Positions 7,564 through 18,695 are shown, counted from the stretch's first letter. The stretch is 64,000 nucleotides of DNA from Morganella morganii H1r (GCF_000633515.1 NZ_AYMP01000031.1:36058-100057), one strand, 5' to 3'. Notes: a model not told the origin generated them from the sequence alone. A program made the numbers and translations.

Positions 7564-7726
7564 TATTTTATTAACCCATAGTTAAACTCGTATATCTAGC
7601 TTCCAAGCTACAGCCGGGCTTGTGTCAGAAGTAAACCTTTTAACATCAGAATGTGTTAATCAATGGGAGCCGGTCATCATAAAAGCACTTAAGGATCAAA
7701 ATTCCGAAAGTGCCTCTCACTATTTT

Positions 7727-8263
7727 TTACTTAACAAGTTTAATTGTTATGCCAGAGTTAGGGCCAGGAGGAACACCTAATGCCGTATCTACGCCTGGGT
7801 TATTACGTAAATCCTCAAGGATTTCTTCAGGTCGGAACTTTTTCCCAATTATAGCTTGAGATCCCGGACGAGGTTTTTCTGAGTGTCTTGCTCGGTAAGC
7901 TTCAACAAATTCAATCCCTTCTGCTTTTGCTCGCGAGCTTAAGCCTCGGGCATATAAACGATTGAATTCTCCTTCAGCTAAAGTTTGAGCTGCAGTATAA
8001 GGGACTTTAACTTGAATAATCTCAGTGCTATTAGGTTTTTTTCGAGGATAATGGGTAGCCAATAATCCTCTATTTAGGATTTCTCGCTCAAGCCATGCAT
8101 CATCATGTTGAGATGCTTCTTCCAATAAAGATGGCCACACTGCTTTACCTTGATCAGTAAGAAAATTACTCAAATAAAAACTATTATTCTCTTGATCAAG
8201 TTTAATCTCTCTGAGCATGAATTTCTTGGTTGAATCATCTAAATTAATATAATTTAAAGGCAT
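7727..8263 (-). CDS. conserved protein of unknown function in the int-icd cargo block
   Basis: The 178-residue protein starts MPLNYINLDDSTKKFML after a strong AGGGGG site and ends with DLRNNPGVDTALGVPPGPNSGITIKL. A middle section reads VKVPYTAAQTLAEGEFNRLYARGLSSRAKAEG. I recall similar proteins of unknown function with the same closing PPGPNSG motif across distant bacteria, but cannot name the family. No signal peptide or membrane helix is visible. It shares strand and neighbourhood with the RloC-like gene, though about 930 bases separate them, so an operon is unlikely. Confidence 0.8.
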   Translation of the reverse strand: MPLNYINLDDSTKKFMLREIKLDQENNSFYLSNFLTDQGKAVWPSLLEEASQHDDAWLEREILNRGLLATHYPRKKPNSTEIIQVKVPYTAAQTLAEGEFNRLYARGLSSRAKAEGIEFVEAYRARHSEKPRPGSQAIIGKKFRPEEILEDLRNNPGVDTALGVPPGPNSGITIKLVK

Positions 8264-8961
8264 AAAACCCCCTGCTATTATGTGAACAAAAATAAAACCT
8301 TAATTAGAGAATTTAATTATGAACCATGTTACGTAACTAGTAATTTTAATGCAAATGAAAAATTTATATTTTGTAAATAGCTATTTTAACATTACCTGAA
8401 ATCCGTTTATTTTCAACTATAAAATATTAGTCAGGGAAATAATATCAGTTTGAAAACTTTAATTACTGATGAATCCACCGCTTTTAATGATTGAGTACAG
8501 TACTTTTTCCAAATATCATCAATTTTTTCAAAAAACCTCCTTTATCGCATAATTTTCAAAACTTATTTCTGCAAAGCAAGCTTTGTGTTTTCATTCAAAA
8601 TCTACTTAATCAATTTAATATCATTGATATTCCATACTACTGTACTTTTATTTTCAATTATAATGAGTGACATTATCGAATCTATTTTGACGAAAAACAT
8701 CATCTACTTTCAGACCAGAATCAGCTAGTGCAAAACTATTAACGACTTGGAGCTTCAATAAAACGGAATTTTTATCGTGGCCTCTGCTGTTTCAGAGCAG
8801 AAAATCTAATTATAGCTGTCATATTTAGGGGAAGAGTGCAGTGGATAAGGATATTGACCTGATACTTTATTAATTATTCCTTCTAGTATAAGTACCGATA
8901 AAATGATGTCTATCTGTATAAGGGAGTTGTAATTTACTATAATAAATATTATTATCTCTCC
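8264..8961. other. AT-rich intergenic DNA
   Basis: No open frame with a convincing ribosome site is seen on either strand. The stretch is strongly AT-rich and sharply different from the GC-richer 224 bases that follow. It should contain the promoter of the 178-residue protein gene (reverse strand), but I cannot point to clear boxes. Confidence 0.5.
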
Positions 8962-9185
8962 GCTACCACTCCGGGCACCTTTTGTCCCTACACGTTAGTC
9001 ATGCTCGTACGAGGTGTACGGGGCTGGCCGGTGGTAAACCGGCGACGTAGAAGGAGTCCGGTATGAAACAGAAAACCGTTCTGGTGCGCAAGTATCAGCG
9101 TTTTCGGTTAGGCCGCTGGGAGGACGTGTGCATGCACATGCGCTCCCTGCCTAATCGTTAATGTCATGTCCCCGGTAGTGGTAGC
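8962..9185. repeat. 224-bp element bounded by imperfect inverted repeats
   Basis: GCTACCACTCCGGG (8962-8975) and CCCGGTAGTGGTAGC (9171-9185) are inverted repeats differing by one bulged base. Between them base composition is clearly richer in GC than the flanks. The interior holds a hairpin GCCGGT / ACCGGC near 9035, a 32-codon ORF and a 12-bp palindrome TGTGCATGCACA in that ORF. The ends could pair as a closing stem in RNA or be the ends of a small mobile element. No reverse transcriptase or transposase gene is nearby. Confidence 0.6.
9063..9161 (+). CDS. 32-residue basic small ORF inside the inverted-repeat element
   Basis: ATG at 9063 follows AAGGAG by seven bases, a near-ideal ribosome site. 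The product is 32 residues and very basic (MKQKTVLVRKYQRFRLGRW...MRSLPNR), without a membrane helix, so it does not resemble Hok, Ldr or TisB toxins. It converges on the RloC-like gene, whose stop lies 30 bases further on. I do not recognise it. Translation is plausible but unproven. Confidence 0.45.
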   Translation: MKQKTVLVRKYQRFRLGRWEDVCMHMRSLPNR

Positions 9186-9188
9186 ACT

Positions 9189-11369
9189 TCAGGTTTCAAC
9201 CATCATCATGTTGTAGTGTTCTATATCCCCCGTCTCCTCAAATACCCTCCTAAACATCTCAATATACATATCTGCTGATGATTCTTCATGAAGACGAATG
9301 TTACGGCTATCTGCATGCGAATGACGGTTGATAAAACGGTAAAAAGCATGAAATCTAGGTTCTCGATTATTCTCTGCCAGAGTATTCAATGCAGTGTAAA
9401 GACGTTCACTTTTCCCTGAAAAACTGAAATAATGTTCAAGTATCTGGCGCATTACGTTTGGAATAATGACACCCGAAGGTCCGTCGTTACTAGCCTTGCG
9501 TAATACATACCAGAGAGCCTGATAGTCGTTAAGTAGATCCTTCTCTGTAATAGAACTGACACAGCTGAACTGATCTTTGGTAACATGATATAATTGCCAA
9601 TCTACTGGTTTTTTCCCTGCAGGCCTGCTTCCACTTGAGAGCAGAAGCTCTTGAAAGAAGAACAAACTATGTGTGAGTATCATCACCTTTCCGGCACGCC
9701 GAGGTTTAATTACTTCGTGCTGTATCAGCATGGCTACTTCAAAAATATAATTCTGGGACAAGCTGGAGATTGGGTCATCAATAACAATAAAACTAGGTCG
9801 ATTATCAGATTGGTTGCGACTATTCCGCCCCTTGCATGTTTCTATAAAATACAAAAAGGCGATTAATGTTTTCTCTCCTTCGCTAAGAGTCTGAAATACT
9901 TGACGATTTGAGTTTTCTCCTATTCTGCTGAGCCGGTAAGATTCAACGCCCTCATCACATCTAACGATCCTGAAACTATCTACGCCTAATGAAGTCAACG
10001 TATTGTTAATATTCTGTATTGTATTATCTATATTGACAGTTTTTGCATATCTCAGAGCTATTTCTTTTTCAGTATTCTCGATATTTTCTGTAATGTACTC
10101 TGATTCAGCTTCTTGAGTTCTTCTAGCTTCCTGTAATGCAGCCAATTCAGCATATTGTTGCTCAATTACATCAGAGGAAAGGTGGCGTATATATGCAAAA
10201 ACTCGGTTTGTCAGTAACGCACGCTCTGTTGTGTAGTTCTCCGCCAATCGGTTGTTATCACTTATTTCACCGTTCAGTTCCGCAAGCGCCTGCTGCAAGA
10301 TTAGTGTTTCATCAAGGATGCTTCGTGGACTGATACATATAGAAGGTTCTGCAAGCTTCTGTGAAATCACATTCTGGTTAAACTGGACAAGTTGTTCAAA
10401 TTCAGATAACAGCACGAGCACAGGTGATTGAGTGCCTACTATAGGACATTTATTCAGCGCCTCACGCAAGCGAGGAAATAAGCTCTTCCACTCGGAGTAT
10501 CGCTTCTCCAACTGTCTCAGCGCACTTATAGCGGTTTCCCATGAATGATCGAATAACGCGGTAATTTCTTGTTGAAGATGTTCGCCATTTACAGGTGACT
10601 GGCAAAATGGACAGATATCACCTTTAAGCCACTCTGTTCCTCGCGCTATCCAGTCGCTATTGCTGAGCCGCCTTACTGCAGCAGCCAAAACACTATCACC
10701 CGATGGCACCAATGGCTCTTCCAGCAAAGTAAGTTCCTCCTCTGTAAATATGAAAGGAGAAAAACTCTCAATAGGTTGAACACGGCTACCTTGGCTGTTT
10801 TCCAGACGCTTTAGTTCTTCACATAAAGCAGCTGTACTGGTAACAATAACATCAGATGATGACATGATTTTATGGTAAAGGCTTTCAGTACGTTTTGCTC
10901 CTCCCATCAGAGCAGCCACGGCTGAAGACCTTATTTCAGCAGAACTGCTAAAAATACGCTCAGCACAATTACTACGAATTCTTTTCTGATCAGCAGTATT
11001 TTCTAGCAGAGAGGTGCTGTTGGTCTGTTGTGTAATGCGCAGATCACTGGCTCTTGTTTCCAATGCTTCGATTTCAGCAGCAATAACCGTATTTTCTTTA
11101 CTAAGTGTAAAAATACCGGGTTGAGCCGCCTGGCCATGAAAAAGATCTTCAACAAACTGGTGATTGAATACAAGATATCGCATATCTAGTTGAGGATGAA
11201 ACCTGCATTGTTCATATTCATCACTATCCGGTCGATAAAAAAATCCGGATATCGTCGATTTACCGGCTCCATTCTGACCATAAACCAAGGTAACATAACT
11301 GCTGATATCAATCTGAGTTGCTTTATCACGGGAATAACTACGTACCCCACGCAGAGAGAGTATGCTCAT
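9189..11369 (-). CDS. RloC/PrrC-like ABC-ATPase with HEPN-like ribonuclease signature
   Basis: From the ATG at 11369 (AGGGA eight bases upstream) the protein has 726 residues. It shows Walker A GQNGAGKST (31-39), a coiled-coil middle with a zinc-hook-like CPFC (253-256), ABC signature LSEGE (about 495-499), Walker B FIVIDDP (about 527-533) and an H-loop ILTHS. This is the AAA_13 family. The C-terminus has RQILE (641-645) and RFINRHSH (678-685), matching the Arg-x3-Glu and His residues of PrrC/RloC anticodon nucleases and an RX4-6H HEPN pattern. RloC enzymes cut tRNA during phage infection or DNA damage. The specific substrate here is not known. Confidence 0.8.
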   Translation of the reverse strand: MSILSLRGVRSYSRDKATQIDISSYVTLVYGQNGAGKSTISGFFYRPDSDEYEQCRFHPQLDMRYLVFNHQFVEDLFHGQAAQPGIFTLSKENTVIAAEIEALETRASDLRITQQTNSTSLLENTADQKRIRSNCAERIFSSSAEIRSSAVAALMGGAKRTESLYHKIMSSSDVIVTSTAALCEELKRLENSQGSRVQPIESFSPFIFTEEELTLLEEPLVPSGDSVLAAAVRRLSNSDWIARGTEWLKGDICPFCQSPVNGEHLQQEITALFDHSWETAISALRQLEKRYSEWKSLFPRLREALNKCPIVGTQSPVLVLLSEFEQLVQFNQNVISQKLAEPSICISPRSILDETLILQQALAELNGEISDNNRLAENYTTERALLTNRVFAYIRHLSSDVIEQQYAELAALQEARRTQEAESEYITENIENTEKEIALRYAKTVNIDNTIQNINNTLTSLGVDSFRIVRCDEGVESYRLSRIGENSNRQVFQTLSEGEKTLIAFLYFIETCKGRNSRNQSDNRPSFIVIDDPISSLSQNYIFEVAMLIQHEVIKPRRAGKVMILTHSLFFFQELLLSSGSRPAGKKPVDWQLYHVTKDQFSCVSSITEKDLLNDYQALWYVLRKASNDGPSGVIIPNVMRQILEHYFSFSGKSERLYTALNTLAENNREPRFHAFYRFINRHSHADSRNIRLHEESSADMYIEMFRRVFEETGDIEHYNMMMVET

Positions 11370-12030
11370 CGTCCAATCCCTGTAGTTTGAATATATAAAC
11401 ATCATACTGATTAGAGAAAAATCTGAAAGCTATCTCTATATGAATGCTGATAATTCTTTTAACAAAACATCTCAATAAGAGTAGTTTTCATGAATGCACT
11501 CACATCAAAAATACACTTTTCAATACTAATCATTTTCTGTATGCAACAGATAGGATGCTACCCTATCAGAGTGAGGCAGTTCCGTGCCAGAGATAAAATG
11601 ACATGAGCGATTAGCTCCTTCAAATATTCAACCGTCAACTCACTATAATTTACTTATTGTTATCAATGGGCTATGCGTACTTTTAATAAAATATCAGAGA
11701 GTATAGAAACTCAAGTATAAGCGCATTAAGATACATCACATAATCCATTAATTAATAGATTTTTTAGCTGAAACGTAAAATTTATATTGAATAAAGCTTA
11801 GTGCGAGAATAAATACTTTGAGAATTGTGCAGAAGCAATCCATAACTAACAAATCACTAGCTATTCTTATAAAAATAAGACTTATTTTTTGTATTTTCAT
11901 GGAAATACTCACAAATTAGTTGGCACAAAGTCTACTTTTCACTCACGTTAGATATACACAAATCGTACAAATTTCATACCGTTTTGCTAAATCATTTTGC
12001 AAACTTTTTGATAACCGTTTCAGACTGAAC
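11370..12030. other. AT-rich intergenic DNA between the RloC-like gene and icd
   Basis: About 660 bases without a convincing gene. A 38-codon frame (11490-11606) with a hydrophobic start exists but has a poor ribosome site and a weak lipobox. The RloC-like gene promoter should be here. If the prophage integrated into icd, the phage-host junction lies just beyond the right end or within the icd 3' coding region. Confidence 0.5.
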
Positions 12031-12061
12031 AATAAAAAACGGGAACCAATAAGTTCCCGTT
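12031..12061 (-). terminator. icd terminator
   Basis: Read on the reverse strand, the stem AACGGGAAC / GTTCCCGTT with a six-base loop is followed by a T-rich run (TTTTTTATT). It lies about 22 bases after the icd stop codon. Confidence 0.85.
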
Positions 12062-12083
12062 AACTATTTCACCGTAAACTTAA

Positions 12084-13337
12084 TTACATGTGTTTGATGA
12101 TTGCGTCACCAAACTCTGAGCATTTCAGGAGTTTAGCGCCTTCCATCAGACGTTCGAAATCGTAGGTGACGGTCTTGGCAGCGATTGCCCCTTCCATTCC
12201 TTTAACGATTAAGTCAGCGGCCTCAAACCAGCCCATGTGGCGCAGCATCATCTCGGCGGAGAGAATTTCTGAGCCCGGGTTGACTTTGTCCTGACCGGCG
12301 TATTTTGGTGCCGTGCCGTGGGTGGCTTCAAACAGTGCGCACTCATCACCGATGTTGGCGCCCGGTGCGATACCGATACCGCCGACCTGTGCCGCGAGGG
12401 CGTCGGAGATATAGTCTCCGTTGAGGTTCATACAGGCGATAACGTCATATTCTGCCGGACGCAGCAGGATTTGTTGCAGGAACGCATCCGCGATCACGTC
12501 TTTGATAATGATCTGTTTGCCGGTTTTCGGGTTTTTCAGGCTTAACCACGGGCCACCGTCCAGTAACTCGCCGCCGAATTCTTCACGGGCCAGTTCGTAT
12601 CCCCAGTCTTTGAAGGCACCTTCGGTGAACTTCATAATGTTGCCTTTATGAACCAGGGTGACAGAATCACGGTCGTTATCAATCGCGTAGTTAATCGCGG
12701 CGCGAACCAGGCGTTTTGTCCCTTCTTCGGAGCACGGTTTGATACCGATACCGCAATCCTGCGGGAAGCGGATTTTGGTCACGCCCATTTCATCCTGCAG
12801 GAACTTGATCACTTTGTCTGCTTCCGCAGAACCGGCTTTCCACTCGATACCGGCGTAGATGTCTTCCGCGTTTTCACGGAAAATCACCATGTCGGTCAGT
12901 TCAGGGTGTTTTACCGGGCTTGGCGTACCGGCGTAGTAACGCACCGGGCGCAGACAAACATACAGATCCAGAATCTGGCGCAGTGCCACGTTCAGGGAGC
13001 GGATACCGCCGCCGACCGGGGTGGTCAGAGGGCCTTTGATGGCCACGCGGTAGTCACGGATAAAATCGAGGGTTTCATCCGGCAGCCAGACATCACTGCC
13101 ATACAGTTTTGTGGATTTCTCACCGGTGTAGATTTCCATCCAGGAGATTTCACGCTTACCGCCATAGGCTTTTTTTACAGCGGCATCAACAACTTTAATC
13201 ATTACCGGCGTTACATCAGCCCCGATTCCGTCCCCTTCAATAAACGGGATAACCGGATTGTCCGGAACGATTAATTTGCCTTGTGCGTCAATGGTAATTT
13301 TAGCGCCTTTCGCCGGAACAACTACTTTGCTTTCCAT
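12084..13337 (-). CDS. icd: isocitrate dehydrogenase (NADP-dependent)
   Basis: The enzyme oxidatively decarboxylates isocitrate to 2-oxoglutarate in the TCA cycle. From the ATG at 13337 ([11 protein letters not shown]) it has 417 residues, nearly the E. coli length, and the start follows AAGGAGAGG; the frame is open 30 codons further up without support. The substrate loop with the phosphorylatable serine ([13 protein letters not shown]) and the motif [17 protein letters not shown] are present. The C-terminus ([13 protein letters not shown]) is complete. The adjacent prophage integrase suggests that the 3' end may be phage-supplied, as in e14. Confidence 0.97.
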   Translation of the reverse strand: MESKVVVPAKGAKITIDAQGKLIVPDNPVIPFIEGDGIGADVTPVMIKVVDAAVKKAYGGKREISWMEIYTGEKSTKLYGSDVWLPDETLDFIRDYRVAIKGPLTTPVGGGIRSLNVALRQILDLYVCLRPVRYYAGTPSPVKHPELTDMVIFRENAEDIYAGIEWKAGSAEADKVIKFLQDEMGVTKIRFPQDCGIGIKPCSEEGTKRLVRAAINYAIDNDRDSVTLVHKGNIMKFTEGAFKDWGYELAREEFGGELLDGGPWLSLKNPKTGKQIIIKDVIADAFLQQILLRPAEYDVIACMNLNGDYISDALAAQVGGIGIAPGANIGDECALFEATHGTAPKYAGQDKVNPGSEILSAEMMLRHMGWFEAADLIVKGMEGAIAAKTVTYDFERLMEGAKLLKCSEFGDAIIKHM

Positions 13338-13481
13338 CAACCTCTCCTTAATGTTATGTAAGCGCAATGCTTTGTTAATTTTTTGTAATGGCACTGTCAA
13401 TACTACTTGAATAATCGCGTCACGCAAATCCTAACTGTTTTAAGCTATAATGTAAGTCTCATTTTTTATAAAAAAGATATC

Positions 13482-14123
13482 ATGGCTGTCATACAACCCA
13501 AAATCCGCACGACCGGAAAAAAACACTCACACCCGGCAGCGCAACGCCATCTGAATAAGCCTGTCCGTAAACGCGGCCCGCGCAAAATGGTTTTGTTTAA
13601 TAAGCCGTTTGATGTACTGCCGCAATTTACCGGTGAAGCCGGGCAGAATACGCTGAAAGACTATATCCCGATCAAAGATATTTATGCCGCCGGGCGTCTG
13701 GATCGCGACAGCGAAGGGTTATTGATTCTGACGAATGACGGTGTTTTGCAGGCCCGGCTGACACAGCCTGCTCATAAAGCAGAAAAAGTGTATTACGCGC
13801 AGGTGGAAGGGATACCGGATGAGGATGCACTGAATCAGTTACGTAATGGTATTACCCTGAATGATGGCCCGACCCGCCCGGCCGGTGCGGAAATTGTTGC
13901 TGAGCCGGCATGGCTGTGGCCGCGTAATCCGCCTATCCGTGAACGTAAATCCATCCCTGTGACCTGGCTGAAACTGACACTCAGAGAAGGCCGCAACCGC
14001 CAGGTGCGCCGGATGACCGCACATATCGGACATCCGACTCTGCGCCTTATCCGCTGGCAGATCGGCGATTATACCCTGGACGCACTGAAACCCGGTGACT
14101 GGAGAAGTATTAATGACATTTAA
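13482..14123 (+). CDS. rluE: 23S rRNA pseudouridine 2457 synthase
   Basis: This RsuA-family pseudouridine synthase lacks an S4 domain and has the catalytic motif [13 protein letters not shown] (aspartate nucleophile) and the C-terminal [11 protein letters not shown] motif. It is 213 residues from the ATG at 13482 ([15 protein letters not shown]). E. coli RluE modifies U2457 in the peptidyl-transferase region of 23S rRNA. It is divergent from icd, the same arrangement as in E. coli, and overlaps nudJ by 11 bases. Confidence 0.93.
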   Translation: MAVIQPKIRTTGKKHSHPAAQRHLNKPVRKRGPRKMVLFNKPFDVLPQFTGEAGQNTLKDYIPIKDIYAAGRLDRDSEGLLILTNDGVLQARLTQPAHKAEKVYYAQVEGIPDEDALNQLRNGITLNDGPTRPAGAEIVAEPAWLWPRNPPIRERKSIPVTWLKLTLREGRNRQVRRMTAHIGHPTLRLIRWQIGDYTLDALKPGDWRSINDI

Positions 14124-14580
14124 GCCCCATATTACCGTGGCCTGCCTGGTCAGCGCCGGTGAAAAATTTCTGGTGGTGGAAGAAACCGTTAACGGCAACG
14201 CCACCTGGAACCAGCCCGCCGGACATCTGGAAGCCGGAGAATCCCTGATTGCTGCCGCAGAGCGCGAGCTGTATGAAGAAACCGGGATCCGTGCCACCCC
14301 GGATGCCCTGCTGAAAATCCATCAGTGGGTCGCACCGGACGGCACACCGTTTATCCGTTTTCTGTTCCGTGTGCTGCTGGACAGTGAATGTGAGACGCAC
14401 CCGCAGGACAGCGATATCGACTGCTGCCACTGGGTCAGTGCGGATGACATTATTCACAGCCCGATCCTGCGCTCCCCGCTGGTAAAAGAAAGTATGTTTG
14501 CCTGGTTTGCCGCAGAACCGCTGCCGCTTTCGCTGCTGGGAACGTTCGGTGATGCATTCGGGGAACCGGTTTCGCCGTAA
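14113..14580 (+). CDS. nudJ: Nudix phosphatase NudJ
   Basis: The Nudix box GX5EX7REUXEEXGU is complete ([23 protein letters not shown] region, about residues 38-60). The 155-residue protein matches NudJ, which hydrolyses thiamin pyrophosphate precursors (HMP-PP) and nucleoside di- and triphosphates. I use the ATG at 14113, eight bases after GGAG inside the rluE end, so translation is coupled. It lies in the conserved rluE-nudJ-mnmA-hflD-purB cluster. Confidence 0.92.
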   Translation: MTFKPHITVACLVSAGEKFLVVEETVNGNATWNQPAGHLEAGESLIAAAERELYEETGIRATPDALLKIHQWVAPDGTPFIRFLFRVLLDSECETHPQDSDIDCCHWVSADDIIHSPILRSPLVKESMFAWFAAEPLPLSLLGTFGDAFGEPVSP

Positions 14581-14722
14581 TACACTGCGAAAAAAGTGCC
14601 GGACCCGCACCTGAGTGATGCACCGCTGTGCGTATCATGGTAAAGTACGGCGCTTGTTTTTTTCCCCGGTTCTTCTTCGCGTCACAATTTGCGGAGCAGA
14701 CCGAATCGCCGCGAGATCAGCC

Positions 14723-15826
14723 ATGTCAGATAACAGCCAGAAAAAAGTCATCGTCGGAATGTCCGGCGGTGTGGATTCCTCCGTTTCAGCCTATTTACTG
14801 CAGCAGCAGGGTTATCAGGTGACCGGGCTGTTTATGAAGAACTGGGAAGAGGACGATGATACCGAATACTGTTCCGCCGCCGCCGACCTGGCGGATGCGC
14901 AGGCCGTCTGCGATAAACTCGGCATTGAACTGCTGACCATCAACTTCGCGGCGGAATACTGGGATAATGTGTTCGAGCATTTCCTGGAAGAATATAAAGC
15001 GGGACGCACACCAAACCCGGATATTCTGTGTAATAAAGAAATCAAATTCAAAGCCTTCCTGGAATACGCCGCAGAGGATCTCGGGGCGGATTATATCGCT
15101 ACCGGGCATTATGTGCGCCGCCGTGATATCAACGGTACCACGCAGCTACTGCGCGGCCTGGACAGCAATAAAGATCAGAGCTATTTCCTGTATACACTGA
15201 GTCACGACCAGGTGGCACAGAGCCTGTTCCCGGTCGGGGAACTGGAAAAACCGGAAGTCCGCCGCATTGCGGAACAATTAGGGCTTATCACTGCAAAGAA
15301 AAAAGATTCCACCGGGATCTGCTTTATCGGTGAGCGTAAGTTCCGTGATTTCCTCGCCCGCTATCTGCCCGCCAAACCGGGCCCGATTATGACCGTTGAT
15401 GGTCAGGAAATCGGTCAGCATGACGGACTGATGTATCATACTCTCGGCCAGCGCAAAGGGCTGAAAATCGGCGGAACCCGTGAAGGTTCAGACGAGCCGT
15501 GGTATGTTGTCGATAAAGATGTTGAAAACAATATTCTGATTGTCGCACAGGGCCACGAACACCCGCGTCTGATGTCTGCCGGACTTATCGCGCAGCAGCT
15601 GGACTGGGTATCACGGGAGCCGCTGACACAACCGCTGCGCTGTGTGGTGAAAACCCGTTACCGTCAGGAAGATATCCCCTGTACTGTCACCCCGCTCGGC
15701 GATGATAAAATCAGTGTCCGGTTTGATAACCCGGTTGCTGCGGTCACGCCGGGTCAGTCCGCTGTCTTTTATCAGGATGAAGTCTGCCTGGGCGGCGGGG
15801 TCATTGAAGCGCGTATTACGGAGTGA
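14723..15826 (+). CDS. mnmA: tRNA-specific 2-thiouridylase MnmA
   Basis: The 367-residue enzyme inserts sulfur at C2 of the wobble uridine of Lys, Glu and Gln tRNAs, receiving sulfur from the TusE relay. It has the PP-loop GMSGGVDSS at the N-terminus, the first catalytic Cys in [12 protein letters not shown] and the second in [11 protein letters not shown]. Start is the ATG at 14723 ([16 protein letters not shown]), as the upstream frame is non-native. The hflD gene follows after two bases. Confidence 0.96.
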   Translation: MSDNSQKKVIVGMSGGVDSSVSAYLLQQQGYQVTGLFMKNWEEDDDTEYCSAAADLADAQAVCDKLGIELLTINFAAEYWDNVFEHFLEEYKAGRTPNPDILCNKEIKFKAFLEYAAEDLGADYIATGHYVRRRDINGTTQLLRGLDSNKDQSYFLYTLSHDQVAQSLFPVGELEKPEVRRIAEQLGLITAKKKDSTGICFIGERKFRDFLARYLPAKPGPIMTVDGQEIGQHDGLMYHTLGQRKGLKIGGTREGSDEPWYVVDKDVENNILIVAQGHEHPRLMSAGLIAQQLDWVSREPLTQPLRCVVKTRYRQEDIPCTVTPLGDDKISVRFDNPVAAVTPGQSAVFYQDEVCLGGGVIEARITE

Positions 15827-15828
15827 TT

Positions 15829-16458
15829 ATGGCTAAAAATTACGAAGACATAACCCTCGCTCTGGCCGGGATCTGCCAGGCCGCGCGCCTGGTGCAGCAG
15901 CTGGCGCATGAAGGTCAGACCAATAATGATGCGGTTGATGTGATGATACGCAGTATCACCAATAATAACCCGTCATCCGTCCTGAATGTCTACGGCGACA
16001 ATGTGCAGAATCTGCATACCGGCCTGTCTGCATTTGCCGGTATGTTCAATATGACCGGTTATCAGGGACTGAATACCGAGCTGACCCGCTATATAGGGCA
16101 ATTGATGCAGCTGGAGCGCCGCCTGGATAAACAACCGGGAGCAATGGATGAACTCGGCCGCCGTATTGATAACCTTGAACACCAGCGCGACCATTTCGGT
16201 TTGTCGCAGGAAGCGATGCTGAATACTATCGCCGGGATCTATGTGGACAATATCAGCGGTCTCGGCCCGCGCATCCAGGTGACCGGCTCGCCGGAGATCC
16301 TGCGTAATACCCTGATTCAGGCTAAAGTCCGCTCGCTGTTACTGAGCGGGATCCGCAGCACCGTGCTCTGGCGCCAGGTCGGCGGCAACCGTTTACAGCT
16401 GATGTTTTCCCGTTCACGCCTGGTGGACACTGCTAAATATCTTCTCGCTCAACACTAA
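15829..16458 (+). CDS. hflD: HflD, lysogenization regulator / high-frequency lysogenization protein
   Basis: The 209-residue protein matches HflD (YcfC) over its length: an all-helical protein attached to the inner membrane face, starting MAKNYEDITLALAGICQAARLVQQLAH. In E. coli it binds phage lambda CII and reduces lysogeny. The start ATG lies two bases past the mnmA stop, with GGAG before it. It is followed closely by purB. Confidence 0.94.
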   Translation: MAKNYEDITLALAGICQAARLVQQLAHEGQTNNDAVDVMIRSITNNNPSSVLNVYGDNVQNLHTGLSAFAGMFNMTGYQGLNTELTRYIGQLMQLERRLDKQPGAMDELGRRIDNLEHQRDHFGLSQEAMLNTIAGIYVDNISGLGPRIQVTGSPEILRNTLIQAKVRSLLLSGIRSTVLWRQVGGNRLQLMFSRSRLVDTAKYLLAQH

Positions 16459-17847
<1,389 letters not shown>

Positions 17848-17875
17848 TTATTAATTCACTGATAATTAAATTGCA

Positions 17876-17904
17876 CAGAGGCAGAGGATATCTGCCTCTT
17901 TTTT
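17876..17904 (+). terminator. purB terminator
   Basis: The stem GAGGCAGA / TCTGCCTC with a five-base loop (GGATA) is followed by seven T residues, about 30 bases after the purB stop. Confidence 0.9.
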
Positions 17905-18020
17905 ATGATTAAACGCATATCCGGCGTATTATTTGGCGTACAAGTTCCCCATCCTTCATGTAAACTGTTACAATTCACATCGTTTTCTGTTCAGATATCT
18001 GTCTTTGTAAGGAATTGTGT

Positions 18021-18695
18021 ATGCGTGTGCTCATCGTGGAAGATAACAACTTACTCCGCCACCATCTGACGGTTCAGATCCGCGACCTCGGCCACCAGGT
18101 TGATGCGGCAGAAGATTCAAAAGAAGCAGATTATTTTCTTCAGGAAAGTCAGCCGGATATCGCGGTGGTTGATCTCGGTCTGCCCGGTGAGGATGGTATG
18201 GTGATGATTGCCCGCTGGCGTCAGCAACAGGTCAAAATCCCGATTATGGTACTGACCGCCCGCGAAAGCTGGCAGGAAAAGGTCGCCGCACTCAATGCCG
18301 GGGCGGATGATTATGTCACCAAACCTTTCCAGCTGGAAGAGATTGTCGCCCGAATGCAGGCACTGATGCGCCGTAACAGCGGCCTTGCCTCCCAGACGCT
18401 GGAACTGGGTATTTTTATGATCGATCTTTCCCGCAAAGAGTTCCTTGTCGGCGGTAACGCCGTCAAGCTGACTGCATTTGAATACACGATTATTGAAACA
18501 CTGATGCGGAATAATGGTAAAGTCGTCAGTAAAGATTCCCTGATGCGCCAGCTCTATCCGGATGCCGAACTGCGTGAAAGTCACACCATCGATGTACTGA
18601 TGGGGCGTCTGCGCAAGAAAATTCAGGCATTTACCGATATTGATGCCATCGTCACTGTCCGCGGACAGGGCTACCGTTTCGACGCCGGGAAGTAA
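18021..18695 (+). CDS. phoP: response regulator PhoP
   Basis: An OmpR-family regulator of 224 residues: receiver domain (1-115) with acidic pocket, phosphoacceptor Asp51 ([12 protein letters not shown]) and Lys in TKPF, then a winged-helix DNA-binding domain (about 130-222) ending VRGQGYRFD. It works with PhoQ in the response to low magnesium, acid and cationic peptides. Start is the ATG at 18021 after AAGGA. I saw no clear PhoP box upstream. phoQ follows after 32 bases. Confidence 0.96.
   Translation: MRVLIVEDNNLLRHHLTVQIRDLGHQVDAAEDSKEADYFLQESQPDIAVVDLGLPGEDGMVMIARWRQQQVKIPIMVLTARESWQEKVAALNAGADDYVTKPFQLEEIVARMQALMRRNSGLASQTLELGIFMIDLSRKEFLVGGNAVKLTAFEYTIIETLMRNNGKVVSKDSLMRQLYPDAELRESHTIDVLMGRLRKKIQAFTDIDAIVTVRGQGYRFDAGK

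Larger units (their letters stand above)
1..12083. mobile_element. lambdoid prophage, integrase-proximal part with cargo
   Basis: The segment contains a CI-like repressor, a Cro-like regulator, a YmfL-like regulator, a replication gene, KilA-N, excisionase and a lambda-type integrase in lambdoid order. The left end lies outside the window. I place the right limit at the 3' end of icd because the integrase side faces the icd stop codon and the intervening 4.5 kb is AT-rich accessory DNA. Known icd-integrating phages (e14, phage 21) replace the icd 3' end with phage-borne sequence, so the true crossover may lie inside icd. The duplicated icd fragment expected at the other end is not visible here, so the boundary is inferred. 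Confidence 0.7.

Noticed and set aside
7590..7640. tRNA fragment or attachment core after the integrase
   Set aside because: A short palindrome TAGCTTCCAAGCTA is present but no tRNA arm pattern or duplicated core can be seen.
8962..9185. Retron non-coding RNA (paired ends as a1/a2)
   Set aside because: The paired ends suggest it, but no reverse transcriptase gene with a YADD-type motif is present nearby or elsewhere in the window.
11490..11606. 38-codon frame with hydrophobic start and Cys, possible small lipoprotein
   Set aside because: The ribosome site is poor and the residue at -3 of the putative lipobox is Gln, so it does not meet the lipoprotein pattern.
12648..13274. 208-codon forward frame opposite icd
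   Set aside because: It is antisense to the highly conserved icd coding sequence and has no independent support.
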